In this document: piece after piece, positions 16,992 to 26,454 of the stretch
Layout: the number at the start of each line of letters is the position of its first letter
Numbering within the stretch: the first letter of the stretch is position 1
NCBI RefSeq assembly: GCF_049065735.1
Contig: NZ_JBAKHD010000006.1
Coordinates: forward strand, 140,937-204,936
DNA length: 64,000 nucleotides
Source: Paramesorhizobium sp049065735
Lineage (GTDB): Bacteria; Pseudomonadota; Alphaproteobacteria; Rhizobiales; Rhizobiaceae
Direction of reading: 5' to 3'
Made by a program: the position numbers and the translations under genes
Notes under the pieces: generated by a model
What the model was told of the DNA's origin: nothing
Database searches by the model: none
What the model saw: only the letters and a program-made list of their open reading frames with translations

Positions 16992-18956
16992 TCAATCCCG
17001 CGCCAGCGCAGCGACGGGATCGAGCTTCGAGGCATTGCGCGCGGGAACGAAGCCGAAGCCGATGCCGATGAGGCTAGAGCAGAGAATCGCGATGACGATG
17101 GAGGCGGGCGAATAGATCAGGTGGAAGTCCGGCACGAACTGCGTGAAAAGCTCACCCAGTCCGAGGGCGATGAGAATGCCGAGAACGCCGCCGACGAGGC
17201 AGACCAGCACGGCTTCGATCAGGAACTGCTGCAGGATGTCGCTCTGCCGCGCGCCCACGGCCATGCGCACGCCGATTTCGTTGATCCGCTCCGACACCGC
17301 CACGAGCATGATGTTCATCACGCCGATGCCGCCCACGAACAGCGATATGGCGGCAATGCTCGATATGAGAAGGGCAAGCATCGCCGTCGTCGCCTGAACG
17401 GTCTTTTGCAGCGTGCCGGTGTTGAAGATCGAGAAATCCTTTTCGCCGTGCCTTTTCGTCAGGAAGTCCGTGATCATCGTTTCGGCTATCGACGGGTTCA
17501 TCGTGTCGGCAATGCGCACCATGATCATCTGCAGGGATTGCGAGCCGGTCATGCGGGTCTGCACGGTCGTGTAAGGCAGATAGACTTCCAGCCGCTGGCC
17601 CGACCCCGGGCCGCGGTCCTCGGCCTTGGCGATGCCGATGATCCGGACAGGCGCATTCTTCAAAAGGATGATCTTGCCGATGACCGGTCCCGCCGCATTG
17701 GGGAAAAGGGTTTTGCTGGTCGTATCGTCGATGACAGCCACCTGCGACATATCCTCGACATTGCGCTGATCGAAGAAGCGGCCTTCCAGCAATTTGGTGT
17801 TGCGGGTGGCGAAATATTCGGCGCCCACGCCGTTGACCGAAACGCTGACTTCCTTGTCCCCGACCCGGACGGTCGAAGCCGTGGCATTGTAGGGCGTCGC
17901 CGCCAGCACATAGGGCAGCTTTGCGATCTCGGTGGCGTCGCTGAGGTTGAGCGTGGTGATCTGCGCGGCTCTCAAGTCGCCAAAGCCTTTGCCGGGGCTG
18001 ATGTAGAGCGTATTGGTGCCCAGTTCGCTGATGTTTTTGAGAATGTTCGCGCGCGTCCCCTGGCCGAGCGCCACCACGCTGATGACCGATGCGATGCCGA
18101 TGATGATGCCGAGCATGGTCAAGAATGTCCGCAATCGGTGCGCGTTCATCGAGCGCAGCGCCATGGTGAAGGCTTCGGCGAAGCGGTCCCGGACATTCGA
18201 AAAGAAACGCGGCCTTCCGGCTTGGCCTTGCGCATTGCTTTCCGCATCTTTCCCGCCCCCGCTACCATCCTTCCGCGTGTCGGCGATGATCTCGCCGTCG
18301 CGGATTTCGATGATGCGCTGCGCCCTTGCCGCAACCTGCCGGTCATGCGTAACGATGATGATCGTGTGGCCTTCGCGGTTCAGTTCCTGAAGGATGCCCA
18401 GCACCTCTTCGCCGCTATGGCTGTCGAGCGCGCCCGTCGGTTCATCCGCCAGAATGACGTCGGCGTCATTGATGAGCGCGCGGGCGATGGAAACGCGCTG
18501 CTGCTGGCCGCCCGATAGCTGACTCGGCCTATGATGGGTGCGGTCGCCCATTCCGAGCCGCTCGAGAATGGCTTCCGCTCTTTCGCGCCGTGCTTCCCTG
18601 CCCTGACCCGAATAGATGGCGGGGATTTCAACATTCCCCAGCGCATCCAATTCGTTCAGCAGATGGTAACGCTGGAAAATGAAGCCGAAATGCTCGCGCC
18701 GCAGCCGCGCCAGTTCATCGGGGTCGAGCTCCGATGTCGAGCGGCCCGATATCAGATATTCGCCTTCCGATGGCCGGTCGAGACAGCCGAGGATGTTCAT
18801 CAGCGTGGATTTTCCGGAGCCGGAGGCGCCGATGATCGCCACCATCTCGCCGCGTTCGATGGTCAGATCGACATGCTTCAAGGCCGTCGTGACCGTATCG
18901 CCCGAGGGATAATGCCGGGAAACGCCCTTGAGCGAGATCAGCGGCCTTTTCGCCAT
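16992..18956 (-). CDS. macB: MacB-type ABC transporter, fused ATPase and permease
   Basis: Inner-membrane engine of a MacAB-type tripartite exporter. The N-terminal ATPase has GASGSGKST, LSGGQQQRVSIARAL and ILADEPTGALDS. A linker leads to a FtsX-like permease with one transmembrane helix, a large periplasmic domain and three more helices (IMLVAVSERINEIGVRMAVG; a C-terminal SLIGIGFGFVPARNASKLDP segment). The 654-residue length is usual. The start at 18956 (MAKRPLISLKGV) follows the macA stop by 1 nt. Substrates of such pumps include macrolides, peptides, lipopeptides and siderophores; none can be chosen here. Confidence 0.93.
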   Translation of the reverse strand: MAKRPLISLKGVSRHYPSGDTVTTALKHVDLTIERGEMVAIIGASGSGKSTLMNILGCLDRPSEGEYLISGRSTSELDPDELARLRREHFGFIFQRYHLLNELDALGNVEIPAIYSGQGREARRERAEAILERLGMGDRTHHRPSQLSGGQQQRVSIARALINDADVILADEPTGALDSHSGEEVLGILQELNREGHTIIIVTHDRQVAARAQRIIEIRDGEIIADTRKDGSGGGKDAESNAQGQAGRPRFFSNVRDRFAEAFTMALRSMNAHRLRTFLTMLGIIIGIASVISVVALGQGTRANILKNISELGTNTLYISPGKGFGDLRAAQITTLNLSDATEIAKLPYVLAATPYNATASTVRVGDKEVSVSVNGVGAEYFATRNTKLLEGRFFDQRNVEDMSQVAVIDDTTSKTLFPNAAGPVIGKIILLKNAPVRIIGIAKAEDRGPGSGQRLEVYLPYTTVQTRMTGSQSLQMIMVRIADTMNPSIAETMITDFLTKRHGEKDFSIFNTGTLQKTVQATTAMLALLISSIAAISLFVGGIGVMNIMLVAVSERINEIGVRMAVGARQSDILQQFLIEAVLVCLVGGVLGILIALGLGELFTQFVPDFHLIYSPASIVIAILCSSLIGIGFGFVPARNASKLDPVAALARD

Positions 18957-18957
18957 A

Positions 18958-20163
18958 TCAAAACACCACAGCACGGCCGGTGCCGGTGTCAGGAGCGCCG
19001 CTGTCCACCACGACCTTGTCGCCTTCCTTCAGGCCCGACAGGATCTGCGTGTTGACCTTGTCGGTGATGCCCGTCTTGACCGTCCGTTCCTCGATCTTGT
19101 TGCCATCGGTTACGATACGGACGATGGCCTTGTTGGGGTCGTCGGTCGGCTTCAAAGCAGAAACCGGGGCGATCAGGGCATTCTTGGCGCTTGCCAGGAT
19201 AATATGAACCTCCGCCGTCATATAGGTGCGCAGCAGCCCGTCCGGATTGGGCACGCTGAAGATGCCCTTGTAATAGATGGCCGATGCCGTAGGCGAACTG
19301 GAGGACATGGCGGACTGGGCCGATGGGGTGAAGCTCTTGTCGCTGAGGATCGAATCCGGTGCCGGCTCGATCTGCTCCAGCTTCGCGTCGTAACGCTTCG
19401 AGTTCTGGCTGGATATGGTGAAGTAAAGCGGCATGCCGACGCGAACCTGCGTGATGTCCGCTTCGGATATATTGGCCTCCACGGTCATGGTATCGAGCTG
19501 ACCGAGCACGGCGATCATCGGCGCGCTCTGCTGGGCGCTGACCGTCTGGCCCTCCTGTACGGCGGTGGCGAGCACCGTGCCGCCGACCGGCGCGGTGATG
19601 CGGGCATAGCCGAGATTGGTCTGCGCGATCTGCACGCCGACCTTGGACGCCTCGATCGCGGCTTCGGCGTTAGCCACCTGTGCCTGCTTGGACTTTACCG
19701 CGCTGACCGCCTTGTCATAGTCGGCGCGCGCGACGGCGTTCTTGCCGATCATCATCTGGTTGCGGGCGAGATCATCCTCAGCCTGTTCGAGATCCGCAAG
19801 GTTCTGGTCGCGGGTGGCTTCATTCTGCCGCAACTCGGCCTCGGCCTTGTTCAACTCGTTTTGAAGATTGGTCGAGTCGATGAGGGCGATGACCTCCCCG
19901 GCCTTTACTTTCTGCCCCGGCTTCACCTTCAGCGAAAGAATACGGCCCGTCACCTGCGCGCCGACGGCGACCAGCACCTTCGGCCGCAAGGTGCCGGTGG
20001 CAAGCACCGAGCTTTCGACGTCTCCGCGCTTGATCTCAGTCGTCGCGGGCAGCGGCGGTTCCTTTGTGTATGAGCGCAGGGCGCAATAGCCCAGGAGCAG
20101 CAAAGGGATGAGAACAGCCAGCCACAGGCGCCAGCGGAAACGGCGTTTCGAGCGTGGTTTCAT
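18958..20163 (-). CDS. macA: MacA-type periplasmic adaptor (HlyD/RND family)
   Basis: Membrane-fusion protein that links MacB to the outer-membrane channel. The 401 residues comprise an N-terminal anchor (WLAVLIPLLLLGYCAL), a biotinyl-lipoyl half (GAQVTGRILSLKVKPGQKVK), a long helical hairpin rich in Glu, Gln and Ala, the second lipoyl half (ARITAPVGGTVLATAVQEGQ) and a beta-barrel region. It overlaps the outer-membrane factor gene by 4 nt (ATGA) and precedes macB. Confidence 0.93.
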   Translation of the reverse strand: MKPRSKRRFRWRLWLAVLIPLLLLGYCALRSYTKEPPLPATTEIKRGDVESSVLATGTLRPKVLVAVGAQVTGRILSLKVKPGQKVKAGEVIALIDSTNLQNELNKAEAELRQNEATRDQNLADLEQAEDDLARNQMMIGKNAVARADYDKAVSAVKSKQAQVANAEAAIEASKVGVQIAQTNLGYARITAPVGGTVLATAVQEGQTVSAQQSAPMIAVLGQLDTMTVEANISEADITQVRVGMPLYFTISSQNSKRYDAKLEQIEPAPDSILSDKSFTPSAQSAMSSSSPTASAIYYKGIFSVPNPDGLLRTYMTAEVHIILASAKNALIAPVSALKPTDDPNKAIVRIVTDGNKIEERTVKTGITDKVNTQILSGLKEGDKVVVDSGAPDTGTGRAVVF

Positions 20164-21656
20164 AGGCGCCTCTCATCATTCGCAGGCCGGGGCGAGGAAG
20201 GCTGCACAAAGCGCGGGCCGGTATAGCCGTCCACGACCTCGGGCGTCTCGACATCGACCGCGCCGTCCCAGCCGCCGCCCAGCGCTTTCTGCAGGTCGAT
20301 ATAGTTGAGGACCATATCGGTCCGCGCCTGGTTCAAATCCGTTTCGGCACCGAGGAGATTGCGCTGCGCCTCCAGCACGTCGACGAAACTCTTGGCTCCA
20401 GCCTCGTATTGATCGCGCGTCAGCTCGTTAATCTGCCGGTAGTTTCTGGCAATTTTTTGCAGTTGCGCCACGCGCAGGCGGTTCTGGTTGAGCGCCACGC
20501 TGGCGTTTTCCACTTCGCTGAGCGCTTTCAGGATCGCCTGGCGATAGGCGATGAAGGACTGGTCCCGCGCGGCTCTGGCCGCCTCGACATCGGCATTAAG
20601 CTGCCCGCCCTTGAAGATCGGAATGCTAAGGCTGGGTCCGAACTTCCAGCCGATCGTCGAAAGCCTGACCAGATCGCCGATGCGGGAGCCGCTGGTGCTG
20701 ATGTCACCGGTAAGCGACAAATCCGGATAGAGCTTGGCCTCCTTTTCCCCGATAGCGGCGGTGGCGCTGGCGTAATCGCGTTCCGCCGCGCGGATATCCG
20801 GCCGGCTCAACAGGAGATCGGCCGGCACGCCAGCGGAAACATTGCGCGGCACAGCCGGGATCGGGCGGCTCTTGTCGAGCAGACCCGCAAGCGCGATGGA
20901 GGAACGGCCCGTCAGCAGGGAAAGCTGGTTCAGATAGGTCGCATAATTGATCCGCAGATCGGGTATCTGCGCCTCGGTGGAGGCGGCCTGCGTCTCGGCA
21001 TTCAACAGATCGACCGCCGTGATATCCCCGGCGTCCAGCTTGTTGCGTGTCAGCGCCACCGTCTGCCTCTGCGAGGCGGCGTTGCGCTGCGCAATCGCGA
21101 TGCTTGCCTGCGTTCCGCGCAATCGCGCATAATTGGTCGCGATATCGCCGATCAGCGTGACAAGCGCCGCACGCAATTGCTCGTTCTGGGACTCCAGACG
21201 ATAATAGGCCGCCTCGACGCTGCGCTTATTGCCGCCGAAGAGATCGAGCTCCCACTGCGTCTGGAAACCGAGGCTCGCCTGTTTCGCGACCGGCGCTCCA
21301 GCGTTGCCGGAGCGTATATAGCTTCCGCTGCCGTCGAGCGTGGGATAAAGCGCGCCTCCGGTGGAAATGAGATTGGCGCGGGCCTCCCGCACCTTCGCCT
21401 TCGCCGTGGCGACATCGGGACTGCCGGCAACGCCATCGGCGATCAGACGGTCGAGAACCGGATCGTTGAGGTTTTTCCACCAATCGCCGAGGCGTGGCGC
21501 GCGCGTATCGGCCTTGCTGTTCCAGCCCGCCGGGGTCACCACAACAGGCTCCCGGTAATCGGGACCGACCGTAACGCATGCCGCCAATAGAAGAGGCAAA
21601 GTCAAGACGATGCCGGATCGCAGTTTAGAACGGTTAATCCGGCAGGTTGACGGCAT
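20160..21656 (-). CDS. Outer-membrane efflux lipoprotein (OprM/NodT type)
   Basis: TolC-like trimeric channel subunit, 498 residues, with a lipoprotein signal ending LLLAACVTVGPDYREP (lipid-anchored Cys27). The repeated helical hairpins of the family are seen (AKVREARANLISTGGALYPT and its partner half; AGAKSFVDVLEAQRNLLGAE). First gene of a three-gene operon with macA and macB, completing a self-contained tripartite pump. No regulator gene is adjacent. Confidence 0.93.
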   Translation of the reverse strand: MPSTCRINRSKLRSGIVLTLPLLLAACVTVGPDYREPVVVTPAGWNSKADTRAPRLGDWWKNLNDPVLDRLIADGVAGSPDVATAKAKVREARANLISTGGALYPTLDGSGSYIRSGNAGAPVAKQASLGFQTQWELDLFGGNKRSVEAAYYRLESQNEQLRAALVTLIGDIATNYARLRGTQASIAIAQRNAASQRQTVALTRNKLDAGDITAVDLLNAETQAASTEAQIPDLRINYATYLNQLSLLTGRSSIALAGLLDKSRPIPAVPRNVSAGVPADLLLSRPDIRAAERDYASATAAIGEKEAKLYPDLSLTGDISTSGSRIGDLVRLSTIGWKFGPSLSIPIFKGGQLNADVEAARAARDQSFIAYRQAILKALSEVENASVALNQNRLRVAQLQKIARNYRQINELTRDQYEAGAKSFVDVLEAQRNLLGAETDLNQARTDMVLNYIDLQKALGGGWDGAVDVETPEVVDGYTGPRFVQPSSPRPANDERRL

Positions 21657-21860
21657 TGATTATTAGCTTATCTGAAGTTGAGTGGATTTCCAGTTCGCTC
21701 GACAGCTTCCGAATGCCTACGAAATCCACGGATCGAATCGGAATCAGCCGGAATGTACATTAACCGGGGATGCCGGTCACCATATCATCAAAGAAATCGC
21801 CATTGCCCCGGGAAGCCAGCCTGATTAAAGGTGCAGCGCTTGACCGTGAGAACATAAAGC

Positions 21861-22808
21861 ATGCGACACCTTGAAACACCATCCGCGCCGGTCTTCGCCG
21901 CCGATATCGGGGGCTCCTATATCCGGCTCGCCTATTCGGCCCGGCCCGGCTCCCTCGAGCTTCTCGACCGGCTGCCGACGCCCGCCGGAGACTGGGCGGC
22001 ATTGGTGGATGCTTTGAGCCGCCTCATGAAACGCCACGCGCGCGGCAGCGGCGCGCCGCTGGCGATTTCCATTGCCGGGCTGGTCGATCCCGAGGATGGA
22101 AAGGCGTTCTCCGCCAATATTCCGTGCATTACGGGACACAGGCTGGAGCAGGAACTCGGCGAGCAGTTGAGGCGGCATGTCTTCGCCGCCAACGATGCCG
22201 ACTGCCTTGCGCTCGCCGAAGCAGGCGAAGGCGCGGGAGCCGGTCACCGCATCGTCTTTTGCGCGGTGCTCGGCACGGGTGTCGGCGGGGGCCTGGTGGC
22301 CGAAGGCAGGCTTATCAGCGGCGCGGGCGGCCTTTCCGGCGAGTGGGGTCACGGTCCGATCCTCAACACGTCAGTCGAACTGGAGGGCGAAGAGCAGATA
22401 TCGATCCCGCGCTTTGCGTGCGGCTGCGGGCAGAATGGCTGCGTCGACACCATCGGCGGCGCGCGCGGCATCGAGCGTCTGCATCGGTTCCTGAACGCCG
22501 AAGAGAAAGACAGCTACGGCGTTCTCAGTGCATGGCAGGAGGGTGACATTCCCGCGGGCCGGACGGTTTCAGCCTATCTCCAGCTCGTGGCCAACCCGCT
22601 GGCGGCGGTCGTCAACATCACCGGCGCCTCCATCGTTCCCATCGGCGGCGGGTTTGCGAGTGCAACGCAGCTTATCGCTGAGCTCGACAAGGCGGTGCGG
22701 CGGCGCATCCTGCGGCGCGTGGACCAGCCGCTCGTCGTGCCGGGCAAGTTCACCAGCGACGGCAGCCTCATCGGTGCGGCAGTTCTGGGGAGGCGGTCTT
22801 GCGCGTGA
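21861..22808 (+). CDS. ROK family sugar kinase
   Basis: A 315-residue ROK protein without a DNA-binding domain, hence a kinase rather than a repressor. ATP-binding DIGGSYIRLAY, a second phosphate motif GTGVGGGLV, catalytic-site GEWGH and the zinc motif CGCGQNGCVDT are all present. N-acetylglucosamine or N-acetylmannosamine kinase is the most common activity for such proteins, but glucose or fructose kinases share the motifs. It overlaps cutC, implying a common function, and is divergent from the efflux operon. Confidence 0.88.
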   Translation: MRHLETPSAPVFAADIGGSYIRLAYSARPGSLELLDRLPTPAGDWAALVDALSRLMKRHARGSGAPLAISIAGLVDPEDGKAFSANIPCITGHRLEQELGEQLRRHVFAANDADCLALAEAGEGAGAGHRIVFCAVLGTGVGGGLVAEGRLISGAGGLSGEWGHGPILNTSVELEGEEQISIPRFACGCGQNGCVDTIGGARGIERLHRFLNAEEKDSYGVLSAWQEGDIPAGRTVSAYLQLVANPLAAVVNITGASIVPIGGGFASATQLIAELDKAVRRRILRRVDQPLVVPGKFTSDGSLIGAAVLGRRSCA

Positions 22809-23527
22809 AGCTTGAAGTGTGTGTCGATAGCCCGGAAGGATTGCGAGCCGCCATATCAGGAGGAGCCGACCGGATAGAGCTATGCTCGGCGCTCGACGTC
22901 GGCGGCCTGACACCCTCGCCCGGCCTGATCGCACTCGCGGCCAAGGCGCCGATACCCGTCTATGCCATGATCCGCCCTCGCGCGGGCAGCTTCTGCTTTT
23001 CCACCGCGGAAGAAGCGGCCATGTTCGCGGACATCGATGCGGTGCGGGCAGCGGGCCTTGCGGGTGTCGTCATCGGCGCCTCCCTGCCTGATAGCAGCCT
23101 CGACACGGGGCTGTTGCGGCGGCTTATCGCCCACGCCCGCGGGCTGGGCACCACATTGCATCGCGTATTCGATCTGGTGCCCGATCCCGAGAAGGCGCTT
23201 CAGGAAGCCATCGAACTCGGCTTCGAGCGCATCTTGACATCCGGCCAGGCGAACACGGCCATCGAAGGGCTTTCGGTCCTCAAGAATTTGCGGGCCCAAG
23301 CGGAAGGCCGCATCTCCATCATGCCCGGAAGCGGCGTGACATCAGGTAACGCGGTCCTGATCGTCAGGGAAACGGGCGCATCGGAAATCCATGCCTCCTG
23401 CCGGCAAACCGCTGAAGTCATCGACGAGAGAAGCATCGCATTCGGCTTTTCCGCACGGGAGATAAAAATCACCTCCACCGCTTTGGTCCGCGAACTCAGG
23501 CAAAAGCTCGACGCTCTTCAAGGTTGA
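22799..23527 (+). CDS. cutC: CutC family protein
   Basis: TIM-barrel protein of the CutC family, historically linked to copper homeostasis but of unproven biochemical role. About 242 residues: KLEVCVDSPEGLRAAI at the start, the GGLTPSPGLI loop, YAMIRPRAGSFCFS, LHRVFDLVPDP, RILTSGQANTAIEG and IMPGSGV. The start is either TTG 22799 (GGGAGG at good spacing) or GTG 22805, which overlaps the ROK stop as GTGA. Pairing with a ROK kinase suggests a role in sugar or amino-sugar metabolism rather than copper (inference). Confidence 0.9.
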   Translation: MRVKLEVCVDSPEGLRAAISGGADRIELCSALDVGGLTPSPGLIALAAKAPIPVYAMIRPRAGSFCFSTAEEAAMFADIDAVRAAGLAGVVIGASLPDSSLDTGLLRRLIAHARGLGTTLHRVFDLVPDPEKALQEAIELGFERILTSGQANTAIEGLSVLKNLRAQAEGRISIMPGSGVTSGNAVLIVRETGASEIHASCRQTAEVIDERSIAFGFSAREIKITSTALVRELRQKLDALQG

Positions 23528-23528
23528 A

Positions 23529-23560
23529 TGCCCGCCCCGCCATGATGGCACGGGCGGGCA
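23529..23560. terminator. Hairpin between convergent cutC and dctM
   Basis: Perfect 9-bp stem TGCCCGCCC/GGGCGGGCA with a 14-nt loop fills the 39-bp gap between the two convergent genes. There is no long T run on either side, so it may be a weak or factor-assisted bidirectional terminator. Confidence 0.55.
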
Positions 23561-23566
23561 CACTGT

Positions 23567-24841
23567 TTATTGCGCGAGCCAGGTCGAGATGAACGGCACG
23601 TAAGTGACGAGCGCCAGGAAGGCGAACAGGGCCAGATACATGCTGACTGCCTGTTTGGTGAAGTCGCTGACCTGCACCTTGGCGAGATTGCAGACCATCA
23701 GCATCACGGTGCCGACCGGGGGCGTCAGCGTGCCGATGGAGAGGTTGACGATGATGACGATGCCGAAATGGATCGGATCGATCCCCAGCGCCTTCACGGT
23801 CGGCATCAGCAGCGGCACGAGCACGATCATCAGCGCCGTTCCCTCGATCAGCATGCCGAGGATGAGCAGCACGACATTGACCGCGAGGAGGAAGGCGTAA
23901 GGGTTGTCCGTGAAGGACGAGATCATCTGCATCAGCGACTGCCCCGCCTGCTCCAGCGAGAACACCCAGGCGAGCGCCGACGATGCCATAATGACCAGCA
24001 TCACCGAGGCGGTAGATTTCGTCGTCTCGACCAGCGAATCCACCACATGCGACACCCGCATTTCGCGATAGATGAAGAAGCCGATGATCAGCACCAGCGT
24101 CACGGCGACGGCGCCCGCTTCCGTGGGCGTGAAGATGTTGAGCCGGATGCCGCCCAGAATCGCGACGATCAGCACCAGTGCCGGCCATGCCGAGGCCAGC
24201 GTGGCCCGGATTTCGCCGCCCGAAAGCTTGTGCTCGCGGCTCGGCTTATAACCGCGCCGGACCGAGGTGACATAGGCCGCGAACATGAGCAGGACCGCGC
24301 CCAGAATGCCGGGCAGGATGCCGGCCATGAACATCTTGCCGATGGAGACGTCGGCGATGAGGCCATAGATGATCAAGGCGATGCCGGGCGGAATAATCGG
24401 CGTAATCAGCGAGCCCGCGGCGGTGACCGCGCAGGAGAATGCGCGGTTATAGCCGCGCTTTTCCATCTCCGGCACCATCATGCGCGTCAGCATGGCGCTG
24501 TCGGCGAGGTTGGAGGCGCTGATGCCGCCCATCAGCGTCGAAACCATGATGTTGGTGAGCGCCATGCCTCCGCGCAGCCGCCCGACGAGCAGATCCGCGA
24601 CCCGGATCATACGCTCGGCGATGCCGGTATGCGACATGACCGTTCCCAGCATGATGAAGAACGGAATGGCCAGCAGCGATACGTTCTGCGCCGGGCTGAT
24701 GAAGCGCTGCACGGCAATCGCAACCGGCATCGGGTTGAAGAACAGGAAATAGACGAAGACCGCCGCGAGAATACCGACATAAAGCCGGGCGTTCAGCGCG
24801 AACAAGGCGAGCATCAAAAGAATGATGATGGTCAGGTTCAT
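23567..24841 (-). CDS. TRAP transporter large permease (DctM family)
   Basis: Main ion-coupled permease of a tripartite ATP-independent periplasmic transporter, 424 residues with about twelve hydrophobic segments. Family motifs: PFFIMLGTVMSHTGIA, NIMVSTLMGGISASNLADS, ITPIIPPGIALIIYG, LTPPVGTVMLMVCNLA. The start at 24841 overlaps the dctQ stop (ATGA); the frame runs upstream only as a shadow. Last gene of an operon with dctQ, dctP, a dehydrogenase and altronate dehydratase, so a sugar-acid substrate is likely. Confidence 0.94.
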   Translation of the reverse strand: MNLTIIILLMLALFALNARLYVGILAAVFVYFLFFNPMPVAIAVQRFISPAQNVSLLAIPFFIMLGTVMSHTGIAERMIRVADLLVGRLRGGMALTNIMVSTLMGGISASNLADSAMLTRMMVPEMEKRGYNRAFSCAVTAAGSLITPIIPPGIALIIYGLIADVSIGKMFMAGILPGILGAVLLMFAAYVTSVRRGYKPSREHKLSGGEIRATLASAWPALVLIVAILGGIRLNIFTPTEAGAVAVTLVLIIGFFIYREMRVSHVVDSLVETTKSTASVMLVIMASSALAWVFSLEQAGQSLMQMISSFTDNPYAFLLAVNVVLLILGMLIEGTALMIVLVPLLMPTVKALGIDPIHFGIVIIVNLSIGTLTPPVGTVMLMVCNLAKVQVSDFTKQAVSMYLALFAFLALVTYVPFISTWLAQ

Positions 24842-25308
24842 TTCGCGTCTCCCGAAAAGGCGGCGCGAATGTCCTTCCAGGCGCTCGCAAACATATAGAA
24901 GGCTATGATGGTAAAGCCGATGGGCACCGCGATATCGATCCAGTACCAGGAGATGCGCAGGATGCTCGTGACCTTGATCTTGGCGGCGATGGCGAGCTTG
25001 TAGCCGGCATAGGCGACATAGAGTAGAAAGAAGCTCGTCAGGATGGAGACGGCGCCGTTCAGGATGGCACGGGCCTTGCCGGGAAGCAGGTCCACCAGCA
25101 TAGGAATCGCCAGATGCTGGTTCGTACGCTCGGCGGAAACGGCGCCGAGCATAACGATCCAGATCATCAGGAGACCGGCGATCTCCTCGGTCCATTGCAG
25201 GGGCTGGTTGAGCCAATAGCGCATGATCACCGCGACGTTGAACATCGCGAGCAGCGCAAACAGCGGCATGGCGGCCAGCCAGTCGATCAGTTTACCGAAA
25301 AATTTCAT
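24838..25308 (-). CDS. TRAP transporter small permease (DctQ family)
   Basis: Four-helix small membrane subunit of the TRAP transporter, 156 residues. The start at 25308 (MKFFGKLIDWLAAMPL) is preceded by GAGGGAAT. The family core WTEEIAGLLMIWIVMLGA is clear. It lies between dctP and dctM, with a hairpin separating it from dctP. Confidence 0.92.
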   Translation of the reverse strand: MKFFGKLIDWLAAMPLFALLAMFNVAVIMRYWLNQPLQWTEEIAGLLMIWIVMLGAVSAERTNQHLAIPMLVDLLPGKARAILNGAVSILTSFFLLYVAYAGYKLAIAAKIKVTSILRISWYWIDIAVPIGFTIIAFYMFASAWKDIRAAFSGDAK

Positions 25309-25340
25309 GAGAATTCCCTCAAGCCTCACGGCTTGCAATG

Positions 25341-25370
25341 GCCGTGCCGCGGGCCCTCCCGCAGCACGGC
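25341..25370 (-). other. Intercistronic hairpin between dctP and dctQ
   Basis: Stem GCCGTGC/GCACGGC with an inner GCGGG/CCCGC continuation in the 77-bp dctP-dctQ gap, without a following T run. Hairpins here are usual after TRAP and ABC binding-protein genes and are thought to stabilise the upstream message, giving excess binding protein (inference). Confidence 0.6.
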
Positions 25371-25385
25371 GTAATGGCGCGCGGA

Positions 25386-26360
25386 TTACTTCAGCTCAGC
25401 CTGAATTTTCTCATAGAGACCCGGCGTCCAGTCCGGAAACTGGGTATAGACCTTGTCCGCGAGCGCCTTGAAGGCGGCGCGGTCGACGTCGATGACCTCC
25501 ACGCCTTCGGCCTTCATCTTCTCGATCATCTCATTGTCTTTTTCGGTCGTCAGCTTCTGGCTGTAGAGGCCGGCGTCATAGGCCGTCTCGTGGATCAGCT
25601 TCAGCTGCTCTTCGGGAAGCGTGGAGAAGAACGCCTCGCCGCCGATGATGAGCGCGACATTGGTGAGATAGCCGATCTTGCTGAGATATTTCGCTTCTTC
25701 CTGGAATTTCTGGCCGTACAGCACCGAAATCGGGTTTTCCACGCCGTCGATGACGCCTTGCGCCAGTGCCGGGAAGGTTTCGCCCAAAGGCATCGGCGTC
25801 GGCGTCGCGCCCATGGCCTCGAACGACTTGATCTGCATGATATTGTTGGGCACGCGGATCTTCATGCCCTTCAAATCGTCGGGCGTGCGGATCGGCTTTT
25901 TAGCGATGACCTGACGGACGCCATAGAGATAGTTGGGCATAACGATATGGATGCCCTTGCCCTTCAGCTCTTCCGTCTTCTGCTTGAACCAGGGGCCGTC
26001 ATAGACCTTGAGCAGCTTGGCGGGATCATCCGTCAGGAACGGACCATAAAGAATGCCCATGTCGGGATCGTATTCCGCCAGGAAGCCGACATCGGAGATG
26101 GTGACGACATTGAGGCCCATCATGGCCTGCTCGGTCACGTCCTTCTTGGAGCCGAGCTGGGAGCTGGGATAAAGCTCCAGCGTGATCTCGCCATTGCTGC
26201 GCTTGGCGAGATTGTCCTTCCAGTAATGCATGACCTCGTCGAAGGGCTCGCCGGGATTGTTTTCATAGGCGACCTTGATGGTCATATTGGCCGCAAGCGC
26301 CGCAACGCTTCCAGCCAGGAGCATGCTCGCGGCAACAATGCCGGTGACGAATTTCTTCAT
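25386..26360 (-). CDS. TRAP transporter substrate-binding protein (DctP family)
   Basis: Periplasmic solute-binding protein, 324 residues, with signal peptide MKKFVTGIVAASMLLAGSVA. Mature features include the KGMKIRVPNN segment bearing the carboxylate-binding arginine and GVIDGVENPISVLYGQKF, both usual in DctP proteins for sugar acids. Operon context (altronate dehydratase, zinc dehydrogenase) suggests a hexuronate or hexonate ligand; the exact ligand cannot be read from sequence. Confidence 0.93.
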   Translation of the reverse strand: MKKFVTGIVAASMLLAGSVAALAANMTIKVAYENNPGEPFDEVMHYWKDNLAKRSNGEITLELYPSSQLGSKKDVTEQAMMGLNVVTISDVGFLAEYDPDMGILYGPFLTDDPAKLLKVYDGPWFKQKTEELKGKGIHIVMPNYLYGVRQVIAKKPIRTPDDLKGMKIRVPNNIMQIKSFEAMGATPTPMPLGETFPALAQGVIDGVENPISVLYGQKFQEEAKYLSKIGYLTNVALIIGGEAFFSTLPEEQLKLIHETAYDAGLYSQKLTTEKDNEMIEKMKAEGVEVIDVDRAAFKALADKVYTQFPDWTPGLYEKIQAELK

Positions 26361-26454
26361 GGGGTCTTTCCTCCCTTGTTATCTGGCCTGACGGCCGGTT
26401 CTCCTTCGCCCTGCCCCGCAGCCTCCTTCCCGGCTCCACGGCAAAGCGTCGATT

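Noticed and set aside
21657..21860. Small gene or RNA between the efflux operon and the ROK gene
   Set aside because: The 204-bp divergent interval has only a weak inverted repeat (GTGGATT and AATCCAC) and no coding frame with a start signal.
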